Below, piece after piece: positions 15,755-23,958 of a stretch of 64,000 nt of DNA (positions are counted from its first letter, which is position 1; each line of letters starts with the position of its first letter). Origin of the DNA: Streptomyces sp. HUAS ZL42 (GTDB lineage: Bacteria; Actinomycetota; Actinomycetes; Streptomycetales; Streptomycetaceae); NCBI RefSeq assembly GCF_040782645.1, contig NZ_CP160403.1, positions 4,747,001-4,811,000 on the forward strand, in the 5' to 3' direction. The translations under genes were made by a program, and so were the position numbers. Under the pieces are notes generated by a model. The model made no database searches. It had not been told where the DNA came from and saw only the letters and a list, made by a program, of their open reading frames with translations.

Positions 15755-17110
15755 GTGACCCGCGATCTCGCCCGCGACCTGTGCGCCGTAGTGGGTGCCG
15801 CCCTGCTCGTCCTGGCGGCCGTACTGATCGGCACCCACCTCGAGGACTCGTACGGCAGTCTCCATGTCGGATGGCCGCCCCTGTACGCCCACTGGCTGCC
15901 GCACACCGGCCCAGGCACCCCGGCCGCGCTCGCCGTGGCGGCCGCGGTGGTGGCGTTCGGCCCACGGCTCGCCGCCCGTCTGCCCTGGCGCGCGCTCCTG
16001 TGCACGGTCTGGGCCACGACCACGGCCTGGACGTTCTCCCTCGCCCTGATCGACGGCTGGTACCGGGGAATCGCCCAGCGCCTGACGACCAAATACGAAT
16101 ACCTCCAGGTCATCGACCGCTTCGACGACATCCCCGCGACTCTGCGGGACTTCACGCACCACATCCTCATCGGCACCCCCGACAACTGGCCCGCCCACGT
16201 CGCCGGCCACCCCCCGGCCGCCACCCTCACCTTCGTCCTGCTCGACCGGATCGGGCTGGGAGGCGGGGCCTGGGCCGGCGTCTGGTGCATCGCGGTCGGC
16301 GGTTCGGCAGGGGTGGCCGTGCTGGTGACGGTGCGTCTGCTGGCCGGGGAGGAGTGGGCGCGACGGGCGGCGCCGTTTCTGGTTCTGGCCCCGGCGGCGG
16401 TGTGGGCGGGTACGTCGGCGGACGGGTACTTCGCGGCTGTCGCGGGGTGGTCGGTGGCGCTGCTGACGTGGGCCGTGACCGGGCAGCGGGGGGCGCGGGC
16501 CGCGATGTTCGGATCGGGCCTGCTGTTCGGGTTGACGTGCTACCTGTCGTACGGGCTGACGTTGTTCGCGCTGGTGGGTGTGGCCGTGCTGGTGACGGTG
16601 CGGAGGCCCGTCCGCCCGCTCCGGGTCGTCCCCTTCTTCCTGACCGGACTGGCGGTCGTACCCACGGCGTTCACCCTCGCCGGCTTCGACTGGTGGGAGG
16701 CGTACCGCCTGCTGGTCGAGCGCTACTACCAAGGGGCGGGCGGCATCCGGCCGTACGGCTACTGGGTGTGGGCGAACCTGGCGTGCACGGTGCTGGTGGT
16801 GGGCCCGGCGACGGTGGCGGGGCTACGCCGGACGGGGGCGGTGCTGGTCGGTGGACGCGGGCGGGTGCTGCGAGCCGGCTCGGGCCGGTCCCCGGAACTC
16901 CGCCTGGCCCTGCTCGTCCTGGCCGCGTTCGTCGCGCTCCTCGCCGCGGACCTGTCCGGGATGAGCAAGGCGGAGACGGAACGGATCTGGCTGCCGTTCG
17001 CGGTGTGGCTGCTCGCGGCGGGCGCGTTCCTGCCGCGCGCGCGGGGGTGGCTGGCGGGACAGGCGGTACTGGCGCTTGCCCTGAACAGCTTCCTGCTGAC
17101 GGGGTGGTGA
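15755..17110 (+). CDS. Polytopic membrane protein, possible lipid-linked glycosyltransferase
   Basis: A 451-aa integral membrane protein with about ten hydrophobic segments. The large first loop has an Asp/Glu-rich stretch and HVAGHPPAATLTFVLLDRIGLGGG, and a late loop has LSGMSKAETERIWLPFAVWLL; these features recall GT-C glycosyltransferases such as mannosyltransferases using polyprenol-phosphate donors. GTG 15755 is the first start. It is divergent from the molybdopterin gene. Association with the GT2 cluster supports a glycan role, but assignment to a GT family is inferred. Confidence 0.75.
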   Translation: MTRDLARDLCAVVGAALLVLAAVLIGTHLEDSYGSLHVGWPPLYAHWLPHTGPGTPAALAVAAAVVAFGPRLAARLPWRALLCTVWATTTAWTFSLALIDGWYRGIAQRLTTKYEYLQVIDRFDDIPATLRDFTHHILIGTPDNWPAHVAGHPPAATLTFVLLDRIGLGGGAWAGVWCIAVGGSAGVAVLVTVRLLAGEEWARRAAPFLVLAPAAVWAGTSADGYFAAVAGWSVALLTWAVTGQRGARAAMFGSGLLFGLTCYLSYGLTLFALVGVAVLVTVRRPVRPLRVVPFFLTGLAVVPTAFTLAGFDWWEAYRLLVERYYQGAGGIRPYGYWVWANLACTVLVVGPATVAGLRRTGAVLVGGRGRVLRAGSGRSPELRLALLVLAAFVALLAADLSGMSKAETERIWLPFAVWLLAAGAFLPRARGWLAGQAVLALALNSFLLTGW

Positions 17111-17136
17111 AACCCTGGCCGGTGTACCGACCGAGG

Positions 17137-17430
17137 TCAGTCGCCTGCCTGGACGGCCGGCCAGGACGTCGCGTCGACGGTCGACGGGAGTTGCGGGGGC
17201 GCGGCGTGACAGGTGAAGCCGAGGCGGGTCAGCGCCCGGGTCATCTCCCCGCTGGTGAAGTCGCGGCGGTCCTGACCGGTGATCACCTCACCCACTTGCT
17301 TGACCGGATACACACGGCGGCCGATGACGACGCAGGCCCCCGTGACGGGCTCGGGCCGGATGCCCTCCATCGACGTCTCCACCTCCGTCTTCACCAGGTC
17401 GAAGGGGTATCGGGCGATCACGCAGCGCAT
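17137..17430 (-). CDS. Conserved small protein accompanying the cold-shock gene
   Basis: A 97-aa soluble protein beginning MRCVIARYPFDLVKTEVE, with CVVIGRRVYPVKQVGEVITGQDRRDF and a hydrophilic tail. I recognise it as a conserved Streptomyces protein usually found just downstream of a cspA-like gene, but its function is unknown. Its only upstream gene on the strand is csp, from which it is separated by a very strong terminator (17516-17556), so its expression probably depends on read-through or its own promoter. Confidence 0.75.
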   Translation of the reverse strand: MRCVIARYPFDLVKTEVETSMEGIRPEPVTGACVVIGRRVYPVKQVGEVITGQDRRDFTSGEMTRALTRLGFTCHAAPPQLPSTVDATSWPAVQAGD

Positions 17431-17515
17431 GGTGCCTCACCAAGGGTCGGGGCCGGACGGAACGGCGGCGGGAGGATTCGAAAACGCGTGTTCTCCGGTG
17501 AAGAAAATGACGGAA

Positions 17516-17556
17516 ACGAACAGGGGCCCGCACCCAAGGTGCGGGCCCCTGTTCGT
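17516..17556 (-). terminator. 19-bp perfect hairpin after the cold-shock gene
   Basis: Arms 17516-17534 and 17538-17556 pair perfectly around a CAA loop. It lies 51 bases past the csp stop and before the downstream small gene. Such a stem should end most transcripts and protect the csp mRNA 3' end. Confidence 0.85.
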
Positions 17557-17606
17557 CGTACGCGTCTACGAAATTTCAGACGCGAATGTCACGAGTGTCG
17601 CGCATA

Positions 17607-17810
17607 TCAGGCGGGAGTGATGTTCTCCGCCTGGGGGCCCTTCTGGCCCTGCGTGACGTCGAAGTTCACCCGCTGGCCTTCCTGCAGCTCGCGGAAGCCC
17701 TGGGTGGCGATGTTCGAGTAGTGGGCGAAGACGTCGGCGCCGCCGCCGTCCTGCGCGATGAAGCCGAAGCCCTTTTCCGCGTTGAACCACTTCACAGTAC
17801 CGGTGGCCAT
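17607..17810 (-). CDS. Cold-shock domain protein (CspA family)
   Basis: A 67-aa OB-fold RNA/DNA chaperone. [14 protein letters not shown] is RNP1 and DVFAHYSNI is RNP2, both with the stacking aromatics intact. It melts RNA secondary structure during growth and cold adaptation. ATG 17810 follows AGGAGAATTGAC. Base composition is lower in GC than neighbours, as is usual for highly expressed csp genes. Confidence 0.96.
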   Translation of the reverse strand: MATGTVKWFNAEKGFGFIAQDGGGADVFAHYSNIATQGFRELQEGQRVNFDVTQGQKGPQAENITPA

Positions 17811-17945
17811 GTCAATTCTCCTGAGGCAGTGCTGGAGACCCCGCACCTCGCGGGGCTCCTCATCGCTGCGATGATCACCTGCCCGGGAATCCGGAAAAAT
17901 GGCAACCACAACTGCAATTCGCACCCAGCCTAGCATGATGCGAAT
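17811..17945 (-). promoter_or_regulatory. Long A-rich csp leader/promoter region
   Basis: About 130 bases upstream of csp contain A-rich tracts (GGAAAAATGGCAACC and similar) that are conspicuous in this genome. Cold-shock genes typically have long structured 5' leaders that change folding with temperature. I cannot fix the transcription start from sequence alone. Confidence 0.4.
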
Positions 17946-18045
17946 CGGCAACGCGGAACGATTCCGCCAGGAAAACACCCGGATTAACGGACACAAAAGC
18001 CTTTGGCGACCCCGACCGAATTTCTGCGCCGGCGCTGTCAGGTTT

Positions 18046-18378
18046 TCACTCGCCGCCCTCTCCCGGACCCCGCAGTTCCTCGTTGGCGCGCAGGGCCTCC
18101 TCCAGCCGGTCCTCGAGTCCGATGATCCGGCAGGCGGCCTCGATCGGGGTCCCCTGGTCGACCAGCTCCCGGGCCCGGGCGGCGAGGCGCAGCTGGTGTC
18201 GCGAGTAGCGCCGGTGGCCGCCCTCCGACCTCGTCGGCGTGATCAGTCCCGCCTCGCCGAGGGCCCGGAGGAACCCGGGCGTGGCACCGATCACCTCGGC
18301 GGCCCGGCCCATCGTGTACGCCGGGTGTTGCTCGTCGTCGAGCCGGTCGGCAGCGGGCGGCCGGTCTTCCGAGGGCAT
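18046..18378 (-). CDS. MerR-family transcriptional regulator
   Basis: A 110-aa short MerR protein. [66 protein letters not shown] is the complete winged helix-turn-helix, followed by a coiled coil ([16 protein letters not shown]) for dimerisation. There is no effector or metal-binding domain. ATG 18378 follows GGGAAGG; an in-frame ATG at 18483 would add 35 low-complexity residues. It lies upstream of csp on the same strand, but 235 bases away, so co-transcription is unlikely. Confidence 0.87.
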   Translation of the reverse strand: MPSEDRPPAADRLDDEQHPAYTMGRAAEVIGATPGFLRALGEAGLITPTRSEGGHRRYSRHQLRLAARARELVDQGTPIEAACRIIGLEDRLEEALRANEELRGPGEGGE

Positions 18379-18504
18379 GTACGCCTTCCCGCGAGCCGGC
18401 GAGTCCGCGGCCCGCATCAGGGGAGCTGGTTCCCCGTACGGGAACTCTAGTCGCCCCCGCGGAATCCCTGCCGTCGCGGACACAGATTGTCCGCCGGCGT
18501 CGCG

Positions 18505-19152
18505 TCAGCGGAACACCAGGACGCGGCAGGGAGCGCACAGGAGCGCCCGCCGGGCCTCCGCCGGTACGTACTGCCACCCCCACGACCGCAGCGCATCCAG
18601 GGTGTCGGTGTCGCCGCGGTTCACCACCATGACGCCGAGCGCCGCGGCGTGGTCGCCGAGCAGCCGCTTCTGCAGGCGCCGGGCGAGGTTCCAGTCGCGG
18701 TCCTGGTCCTGTGTGCGCACCCGGCGCCCGACCAGGATCTCGGAGATCGCGAAAAGCCTTCCGGAGGCGGCCATGCGGAGCAGGCTCTCCGGAAGGTATC
18801 CGTCGAGGCCCTGCCACCAGGGCCCGTCGCCGCGCACGGGGAAGCCGTGGGCGCATCCCGTCAGGACCGTGGTGCCTGGAGGAACGGTGGTCTCGGCGGC
18901 CACCAGCGCGAACCCCGGTCGCCGCACGTCGCCCGCGAGCCGGTGCAGAAAGGCGGAACGGGCCTGGTTCCACGCCCATGGCTCGCCGCCGGAGATCTGC
19001 GCGTACAGATCGCCGATCTCCGGCATCCGGTCCTCGACCTGACGGCGGGTCAGTGGGCGAAGACGTTCGCCCGCCATGGGCGACGGTCCCCGTCGGCGCC
19101 TCGACGGGTCTGGCTGCTCAGGGCGCCCGTGATCCGGCACGTTCACAGTCAT
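18505..19152 (-). CDS. GNAT-like protein
   Basis: A protein of up to 215 aa. From about residue 85 it resembles a degenerate N-acetyltransferase fold: TVLTGCAHGFPVRGDGPWW, then FAISEILVGRRVRTQDQDRDWNLARRLQKRLL in the place of the acetyl-CoA strand and helix, and DTLDALRSWGWQYV as the C-terminal motif. The acetyl-CoA pyrophosphate loop (R-x-x-G-x-G) is not visible, so catalysis is doubtful. ATG 19152 and 19077 are both possible starts and neither has a clear ribosome-binding site. Confidence 0.62.
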   Translation of the reverse strand: MTVNVPDHGRPEQPDPSRRRRGPSPMAGERLRPLTRRQVEDRMPEIGDLYAQISGGEPWAWNQARSAFLHRLAGDVRRPGFALVAAETTVPPGTTVLTGCAHGFPVRGDGPWWQGLDGYLPESLLRMAASGRLFAISEILVGRRVRTQDQDRDWNLARRLQKRLLGDHAAALGVMVVNRGDTDTLDALRSWGWQYVPAEARRALLCAPCRVLVFR

Positions 19153-19358
19153 GTGGCGAGCCCTGCCCCGGGCGCGGACGGGTCCGGCCCGGCGTCGTCG
19201 TGCGCCGAGAACGGCACCGGCGTGGAAGCCGACACGCGAGGAACCCTCGGTGCCTTCAGCCTACGCCCGGCCACCCGGGCGCAGGCGGCGCGAGCGGCCG
19301 GAACGGGCCTTCGGTCATACGATTGCTGAATGCACCTCGCGCAGACAGGGAGCCGGGC

Positions 19359-19715
19359 ATGATCCGTTCAGCCGACATCCGCGAGTGGCGCAACCATGAC
19401 GTGATCGATCCGAAGCAGCGCAAGATCGGCATGCTCGAAGCGGTCTACGTGGACACGGCCACCGACGAACCGGCCGTGGCCACCGTCCGGACCGGACTGC
19501 CCACCCGCCACCGACTGGTTTTCGTCCCCCTCGACGAGGCGGTCCTCGGGCCGGACTACGTCAGGGTCTCCTACGCCAGGGGACAGGTGCGGAAAGCGCC
19601 GTCGATCGGGACGGACGACGTACTGCCCGCCGAGCGGGAGGAAGCGATCTTCCGGCATTACGGCCTGACGTACGAGCCGGGCGCCGGCGGCGAACGCCGG
19701 CTCGCCCGCCGCTGA
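19359..19715 (+). CDS. PRC-barrel domain protein
   Basis: A 118-aa soluble protein. MIRSADIREWRNHDVIDPKQRKIGMLEAVYVDTATDEPAVATVRTG is a PRC-barrel, with the characteristic small beta-barrel and acidic turn. PRC barrels appear in RNA processing and in Streptomyces stress proteins of unknown role. ATG 19359 has AGGGA upstream. It is followed after 33 bases by a tiny membrane-protein gene and likely shares its transcript. Confidence 0.85.
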   Translation: MIRSADIREWRNHDVIDPKQRKIGMLEAVYVDTATDEPAVATVRTGLPTRHRLVFVPLDEAVLGPDYVRVSYARGQVRKAPSIGTDDVLPAEREEAIFRHYGLTYEPGAGGERRLARR

Positions 19716-19748
19716 CCGAGCCGGGGCAGAACAAGGAGGCTGGTTGCG

Positions 19749-19922
19749 GTGCTGTCGCTCTTCCTGGTTCTCCTCCTGGTGGCCGTCGCGCTGGGAATCA
19801 TCGGCGCGGCGGCGGACGGCCTGGGTTATCTGCTGGCCATCGGCATCGTGCTCTTCGTCGCCGATGTCACCTTCTTCGCGCTGCGAGGGTTCCGGCGCGC
19901 CAGGCGGCGCCCCGTCCGCTGA
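19749..19922 (+). CDS. 57-aa hydrophobic membrane protein
   Basis: GTG 19749 starts MLSLFLVLLLVAVALGIIGAAADGLGYLLAIGIVLFVADVTFFALRG..., which has two membrane helices and a strongly basic tail (FRRARRRPVR). AAGGAGG lies 8 bases upstream, an excellent ribosome-binding site. Such two-helix proteins are widespread in Streptomyces with no assigned function. The tight spacing suggests an operon with the PRC-barrel gene. Confidence 0.8.
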   Translation: MLSLFLVLLLVAVALGIIGAAADGLGYLLAIGIVLFVADVTFFALRGFRRARRRPVR

Positions 19923-19964
19923 CGGCGGCGTTCGTGAGCCTCGGCCTCGGCCGATCGGGCGGCC

Positions 19965-20368
19965 TCAGAGGCCGTACCGGCTCTTCAGGTGCCGCCAGAA
20001 GTCCCGCAGCATCCACTTGTCGAACTCCGTGCCCTGGAAGCCGTTCGTCAGCCAGAGCGACTGGTCGTAGTGGCGGGCGGTGCCGCCGGGGCACTTGGAG
20101 TAGTTGCCGTCCTGGTGGAAGAAGCGGCGGCGGTCGGGGGCGCACTGCGGGGCGCCGCCACCGTCGAGGACACGTGCCGTAGATGTCGACCGAGTTGTCC
20201 GTCCACTGGAGGGTGGAGCGGTTCTTCACCGCCCGGCCGACGATGTTGACGGGGACGGACGTGTACGGCCAGGCGTTGTGGCCCGTGCCGTTGTCCACCA
20301 TCGCCGCCATCCACTTCGCGAACTGCCGCTGCCAGGACGGTGAGCAGTCGCGCGAGATGCCTGCGCAT
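19965..20368 (-). pseudogene. Frameshifted secreted-protein gene
   Basis: Three frames carry pieces of one protein. ATG 20368, with GAGGAG upstream, starts MRRHLARLLTVLAAA. A second frame then reads SPSWQRQFAKWMAAMVDNGTGHNAW... through VDIYGTC, near 20175, where a further shift leads to GGAPQCAPDRRRFFHQDGNYS... and ...WLTNGFQGTEFDKWMLRDFW, ending at TGA 19965. At least two indels and probably a deletion after the signal region are needed. The Cys-containing, Trp/Asp-rich sequence suggests an exported protein; I do not recognise the family. Sequencing error is possible but three events are less likely. Confidence 0.75.
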
Positions 20369-20556
20369 GATCGTGAACTCCTCGTGTGGGGAACGGGACT
20401 TCATCAACCCCTGGTCGCCGCCGCGCCCGGCACGGTTGCCCCGCACCGCCGTTCACCCGAACGGGCGCACCCTCCCATGAGCCCGACCGGAGGAATGTGG
20501 GGGACATACGGCGCGTATGCCTTCGCCGGCACGGCGTCGGGTACGACCATCCGAAG

Positions 20557-21384
20557 ATGCGACGCGTACGACACCGCCCCGGCATCCGGCTCCCGCTTCT
20601 CGGCGCCGCCATCGTCGCCGTCCTGCTGTCCCTCTTCGCCGCGCCGTCCGCCGGTGCCGGGGAGGGCGGCTCGTACCGCTACGGGTCCGCCCGGGCGGCG
20701 GTCCGTGCGCATGAGAAGGCCCGGATGCGCGTGGAGCGGCTGCGGAACGACCGGGTGCCGGCCGCGAGGGTGCGTGCCGCCGAGCGGCGGCGGAAGGCGA
20801 TCCGCAGCCTCCTGTGGAACCGACTGCGGGCGAAACAGCGTGCGGTCCGGGATCCGGTGGCGGTCGATTCACGGGGGCGGCGCGGGGGCTGCGCCGTCAA
20901 ACGGCTCAAACGCGTGCGAAGGACAGCGGGCGTGGTGCCGTCCTTCCGAGGGCGCCGCGACGATTCATGGACTGCACCCATCCGGCACTACAGGCTGTCC
21001 GCCCGGTACGGCGCCCGCGGCGGCCGCTGGGCCCACCGCCACACCGGCCAGGACTTCGCCGTACCCACCGGCACGCCGGTCTACGCCGTCGGGCCCGGCA
21101 CGGTACGGGCCACCACCTGCGGCGACGGCTTCGGCAACCAGATCGTCGTCCGGCATCGCGACGGCTACTTCACCCAGTACGCCCACCTGTCCCGCATCTA
21201 CGTGCGGCGCGGGCAGCGGGTCGTCGCCGGCCAGCGCATCGGCCTGTCCGGCGCGAGCGGCAACGTCACCGGCCCGCACCTGCACTTCGAGGTGCGGATC
21301 ACTCCGTACATGGGCTCCGACGTGGCGCCGTTGACCTGGCTGCGGAGGAAGCACGTCCGGGTGGCCGGGGTGCCCGGGAAGTAG
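20557..21384 (+). CDS. M23 (LytM) peptidoglycan endopeptidase
   Basis: A 275-aa secreted zinc metallopeptidase. MRRVRHRPGIRLPLLGAAIV... begins a signal peptide (to about residue 33, ending in APSAGAG). An Arg-rich alpha-helical region (residues 40-130) follows, and the LytM domain starts near 150: HRHTGQDFAVPTGTPVYAVGPGTV holds the first His and Asp zinc ligands and GPHLHFEVR the H-x-H pair. All ligands are present, so the enzyme should be active and cut peptide cross-links. ATG 20557 is selected as the start of the signal peptide; longer in-frame starts add unrelated sequence antisense to the pseudogene promoter region. Confidence 0.87.
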   Translation: MRRVRHRPGIRLPLLGAAIVAVLLSLFAAPSAGAGEGGSYRYGSARAAVRAHEKARMRVERLRNDRVPAARVRAAERRRKAIRSLLWNRLRAKQRAVRDPVAVDSRGRRGGCAVKRLKRVRRTAGVVPSFRGRRDDSWTAPIRHYRLSARYGARGGRWAHRHTGQDFAVPTGTPVYAVGPGTVRATTCGDGFGNQIVVRHRDGYFTQYAHLSRIYVRRGQRVVAGQRIGLSGASGNVTGPHLHFEVRITPYMGSDVAPLTWLRRKHVRVAGVPGK

Positions 21385-21401
21385 GGGCCGTCGGGCCTCA
21401 G

Positions 21402-21590
21402 GGCCGTGCCCTGTCCGGCCGCAGGCCCGTTGATGACCGCCGGTCGCACGGTGACTCGCGCGGACCGGGGCTTGGCCAGGACGCCGAGGAGCCGGCGGGC
21501 CACGTGGTCGGGGCCGTGCAGCGGACGGCGGGCGGCGGTGCCCGTGCAGCCGGCGCCGAGGACGACGATGCGGTGGTCTTTGACAACGCG
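21402..21590 (-). pseudogene. Relic: FAD-oxidoreductase N-terminus joined to a SigJ-type sigma factor C-terminus
   Basis: On the minus strand RVVKDHRIVVLGAGCTG is a nucleotide-binding beta-alpha start of a Rossmann flavoprotein. It runs directly into RRPLHGPDHVARRLLGVLA and ARVTVRPAVINGPAAG, which match the SnoaL-like tail of ECF41/SigJ sigma factors. These two genes are commonly neighbours in Streptomyces, so a deletion that fused what remained of both is the simplest explanation. There is no proper start or full domain. Confidence 0.5.
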
Positions 21591-21817
21591 CCGATGTGAC
21601 CTGCCTCGCACTTGCCGCAGCAGTTCGCCGACCGCCTGCTGAGACCGAGCTCGCGCGCCCCGGCAGCCCGGCAAGGTCGCCTGCTTCACCGTTGCACGCG
21701 ACCCGGCCGGGGGGGCACCTGACAGTGCGGTTCCGCCGTACGGGCGGCTCGGCGTGCGGCCGAGCGGTCGCCGACTTTCACTGGAGAGGCACCACAGCTC
21801 ACCGGTTCGGAGGCGAC
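21591..21817. other. Gap upstream of the lipoprotein gene
   Basis: No gene is supported in this 227-base gap. It follows the relic and contains the ribosome-binding site CGGAGG (21808-21813) of the next gene. It may also contain further eroded coding DNA that I cannot read. Confidence 0.4.
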
Positions 21818-22294
21818 ATGACCGCTCACCGCAGGCGCTGGGCGACGGGGGTCGCCCTCGCCGTGCTGGCGCTCCTGACCGGCTGCTCGGACGACGAGAG
21901 CCCCTCGTCCGTGGCCAGCAAGGCCGCGTCCGCCGCGGAGTCACTGGGCTCGCGCGCCGGGGAGGCGCTGGAGTCGGCGACCGCGGAGGCGGGGCGCAGA
22001 CTCGACGAGGTGCAGAACGGCGTCGACGCGAAGGACGAGATCACGCTCGGCACCCCGGCCACCGACGGCGACGGGCGCACCACCGTCGAGGTCACCGCGG
22101 ACAACACCGCCGACTCGACGAAGTCCTTCGCCGTCCAGGTCGACTTCGAGGACCCCGGCGGCAATCTGCTCGACACGGTCGTCGTCACGGTGTCCGACGT
22201 GCCGGCCGGGAAGAGTGCCAAGGCCACCGCGCGCAGCACACACGCCCTGTCGGGCGAGGTGAAGGCGAAGGTGGAGAGGGCGTTGCGGTACTGA
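21818..22294 (+). CDS. Lipoprotein with FxLYD-like domain
   Basis: A 158-aa lipoprotein. The signal peptide ends LALLTGCSDD with the lipobox Leu-Thr-Gly-Cys. An Ala/Ser/Glu helix-rich spacer follows, then a beta-sandwich-like domain (TTVEVTADNTADSTKSFAVQVDFEDPGGNLLDTVVVTVSDVPAGKSAK) of the FxLYD type, common in surface lipoproteins and thought to mediate protein contacts. CGGAGG gives the start at 21818. Confidence 0.82.
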   Translation: MTAHRRRWATGVALAVLALLTGCSDDESPSSVASKAASAAESLGSRAGEALESATAEAGRRLDEVQNGVDAKDEITLGTPATDGDGRTTVEVTADNTADSTKSFAVQVDFEDPGGNLLDTVVVTVSDVPAGKSAKATARSTHALSGEVKAKVERALRY

Positions 22295-22304
22295 CGGGCC
22301 CGGG

Positions 22305-22988
22305 TCAGGCCATCCAGAAGAAGACCGCCGTCATCCGCTTGTCCTCCAGCGTCGTACCGGAGTAACCGGTCGCGCTGTGCACGAGGTTGGCGTTGTAGAG
22401 CAGCAGCCGGTTGTACTTGTGCGGGACGCGGACGTCCTCCTCGAAGGCGTCCGGCGCCACGAACCGGGTGCCGAGGGCCTCGACGAGGTTGTTGTGCGGG
22501 GCCTGGACGACGTTGCCGCCGAGGCGGCCGCCGGGGAGGGACTGGCGGTAGAAGCTCGTCCCGCAGTCCTTGGGGACGCCGGGATTGAGGTAGAGGACGG
22601 CCGCGTACCGGCACAGTGCGCGCGAGTCGGTGTGCGGGCGGGGCGTGCTCTCCCCCTCCCCCACCACCTGGACGCAGTTGTGGTTGAGGGTGCCGCCGCC
22701 CGGCGCCTGCTGCACCCACAGCTCCTTCGCGCCGGTCGCCTTCTTCACCAGCCGCTCGACGCGGGCGAGTTCGGCCGGCTCCAGACCGGGCATGGTGCGC
22801 AGGCCCGGCCAGGTCTCCGAGGTGTACGGGTACCCCTGCACCCAGTCGTCCTTGGCGAGGCAGCGCTCCCGTACCGCGTCCGCGTCGGGCAGGACGTCGT
22901 CCAGCACCCAGTAGTCACGGCCCTTGGTGGGCTTGCGGTAGGGGAGGACGGGGAGCGCGGTGGGGACGCGCTGGGGCTGTGGGGGCAT
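22305..22988 (-). CDS. 2-oxoglutarate/Fe(II) oxygenase-like protein (DUF6445 type)
   Basis: A 227-aa cytosolic protein with a jelly-roll dioxygenase pattern: STPRPHTDSRALCRYAAVLYLNP contains the H-x-D iron ligands, GTSFYRQ a strand end, and NRLLLYNANLVHSATGYSG the distal His, with KRMTAVFF providing a basic residue for 2-oxoglutarate. All three metal ligands are present. The reaction is unknown. Convergent with the lipoprotein gene, 10 bases away. Confidence 0.78.
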   Translation of the reverse strand: MPPQPQRVPTALPVLPYRKPTKGRDYWVLDDVLPDADAVRERCLAKDDWVQGYPYTSETWPGLRTMPGLEPAELARVERLVKKATGAKELWVQQAPGGGTLNHNCVQVVGEGESTPRPHTDSRALCRYAAVLYLNPGVPKDCGTSFYRQSLPGGRLGGNVVQAPHNNLVEALGTRFVAPDAFEEDVRVPHKYNRLLLYNANLVHSATGYSGTTLEDKRMTAVFFWMA

Positions 22989-23226
22989 GCGGCCGAATGT
23001 AGGGCCGGGGTTCGTCAGGACTCTCCCGCCGAATGGCCATGAGTCTGCCGTGAAGTGGTCAACGTTTCGTCAACCCCGGTCGGGCTCGTCCTCTGACTCA
23101 TCCCGTCGAGCCGAGTGGCAGAAAGTCTTTACGAAAGCCAAAGGTTTCCCTCGGCCTCCGTCTCCGTACTTCCCCCCGGACGAACCCGCCTCCTCGGCGG
23201 GAAGCCCCGACCGGGCAGGAGGCACG

Positions 23227-23955
23227 GTGCTCGTTTCGCGGACCGCGATGGGAACCCTCTTCGTGGGCGGCGCCCTGAGCATGACTCTCGTGGCGCTCGC
23301 CTACCCCTCGATGCTCGGAGTGAGCACGGTGTCCAGCTCACCCGACAGGATCATCGCCCAGCCCTCCTCCGGCCCCCTGACCGAGGCGGACCGGGACTTC
23401 GTGGTGAAGGTGCGGGCGGCGGGGCTGTGGGAGTACCCGGTGGGGCAGTTGGCACTGCAGAAGGGGACGACCCAGGCGGTCAAGACCGCCGGACAGCACT
23501 TGGTCGACGGACACGCGGGCCTGGACGCCACCGTCCGCAGGATCGCCCCCGAGCTGGGCATCACGATCCCCAACCTGCCGAGCCCCCAGCAACAGCAGTT
23601 CATCTCGACGCTGAACGCCGACAGCGGCAAGCAGTTCGACACCGACTTCGCCAACATCCTGCGCGTGACGCACGGGCAGATCTTCAACACGGTCTCGAAG
23701 ATCCGCTCCACCACGCGCAACAAGCTGGTGCGCCAACTCGCCGACCAGGCCAACGACACCGTCCTGGACCACATCACGGTCATGGAGAAGACCGGCCTGG
23801 TCGACTTCGACCAGGTCCTCTTCCAGGAGACGACCCCACCGAAGCTGCCCGCCTCGGACATGACCCCGCCGCCCCCGGCGGCCGGTCAGCCGCAGGTCGT
23901 GCTCACCCCGCCGCCGAACAGCACCGAGACCCCGCAGGCCACGCCGACCGGCTGA
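23227..23955 (+). CDS. DUF4142 secreted/membrane-anchored protein (copy 2)
   Basis: A 242-aa paralogue of the protein at 7054-7815, well over half identical. It has the same architecture: one N-terminal hydrophobic helix (TLFVGGALSMTLVALAYPSML), the DUF4142 bundle (LTEADRDFVVKVRAAGLWEYPVGQ, HAGLDATVRRIAPELGIT) and a Pro/Thr tail. GTG 23227 has AGGAGG upstream. Differences cluster in the tail and in the signal helix. Two copies 16 kb apart suggest an old duplication with possible division of labour. Confidence 0.85.
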   Translation: MLVSRTAMGTLFVGGALSMTLVALAYPSMLGVSTVSSSPDRIIAQPSSGPLTEADRDFVVKVRAAGLWEYPVGQLALQKGTTQAVKTAGQHLVDGHAGLDATVRRIAPELGITIPNLPSPQQQQFISTLNADSGKQFDTDFANILRVTHGQIFNTVSKIRSTTRNKLVRQLADQANDTVLDHITVMEKTGLVDFDQVLFQETTPPKLPASDMTPPPPAAGQPQVVLTPPPNSTETPQATPTG

Positions 23956-23958
23956 CCC

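Noticed and set aside
23058..23074. GTCAAC direct repeats as a PHO box
   Set aside because: Spacing is 11 bases, but the core differs from GTTCACC and the second DUF4142 gene has no phosphate link.
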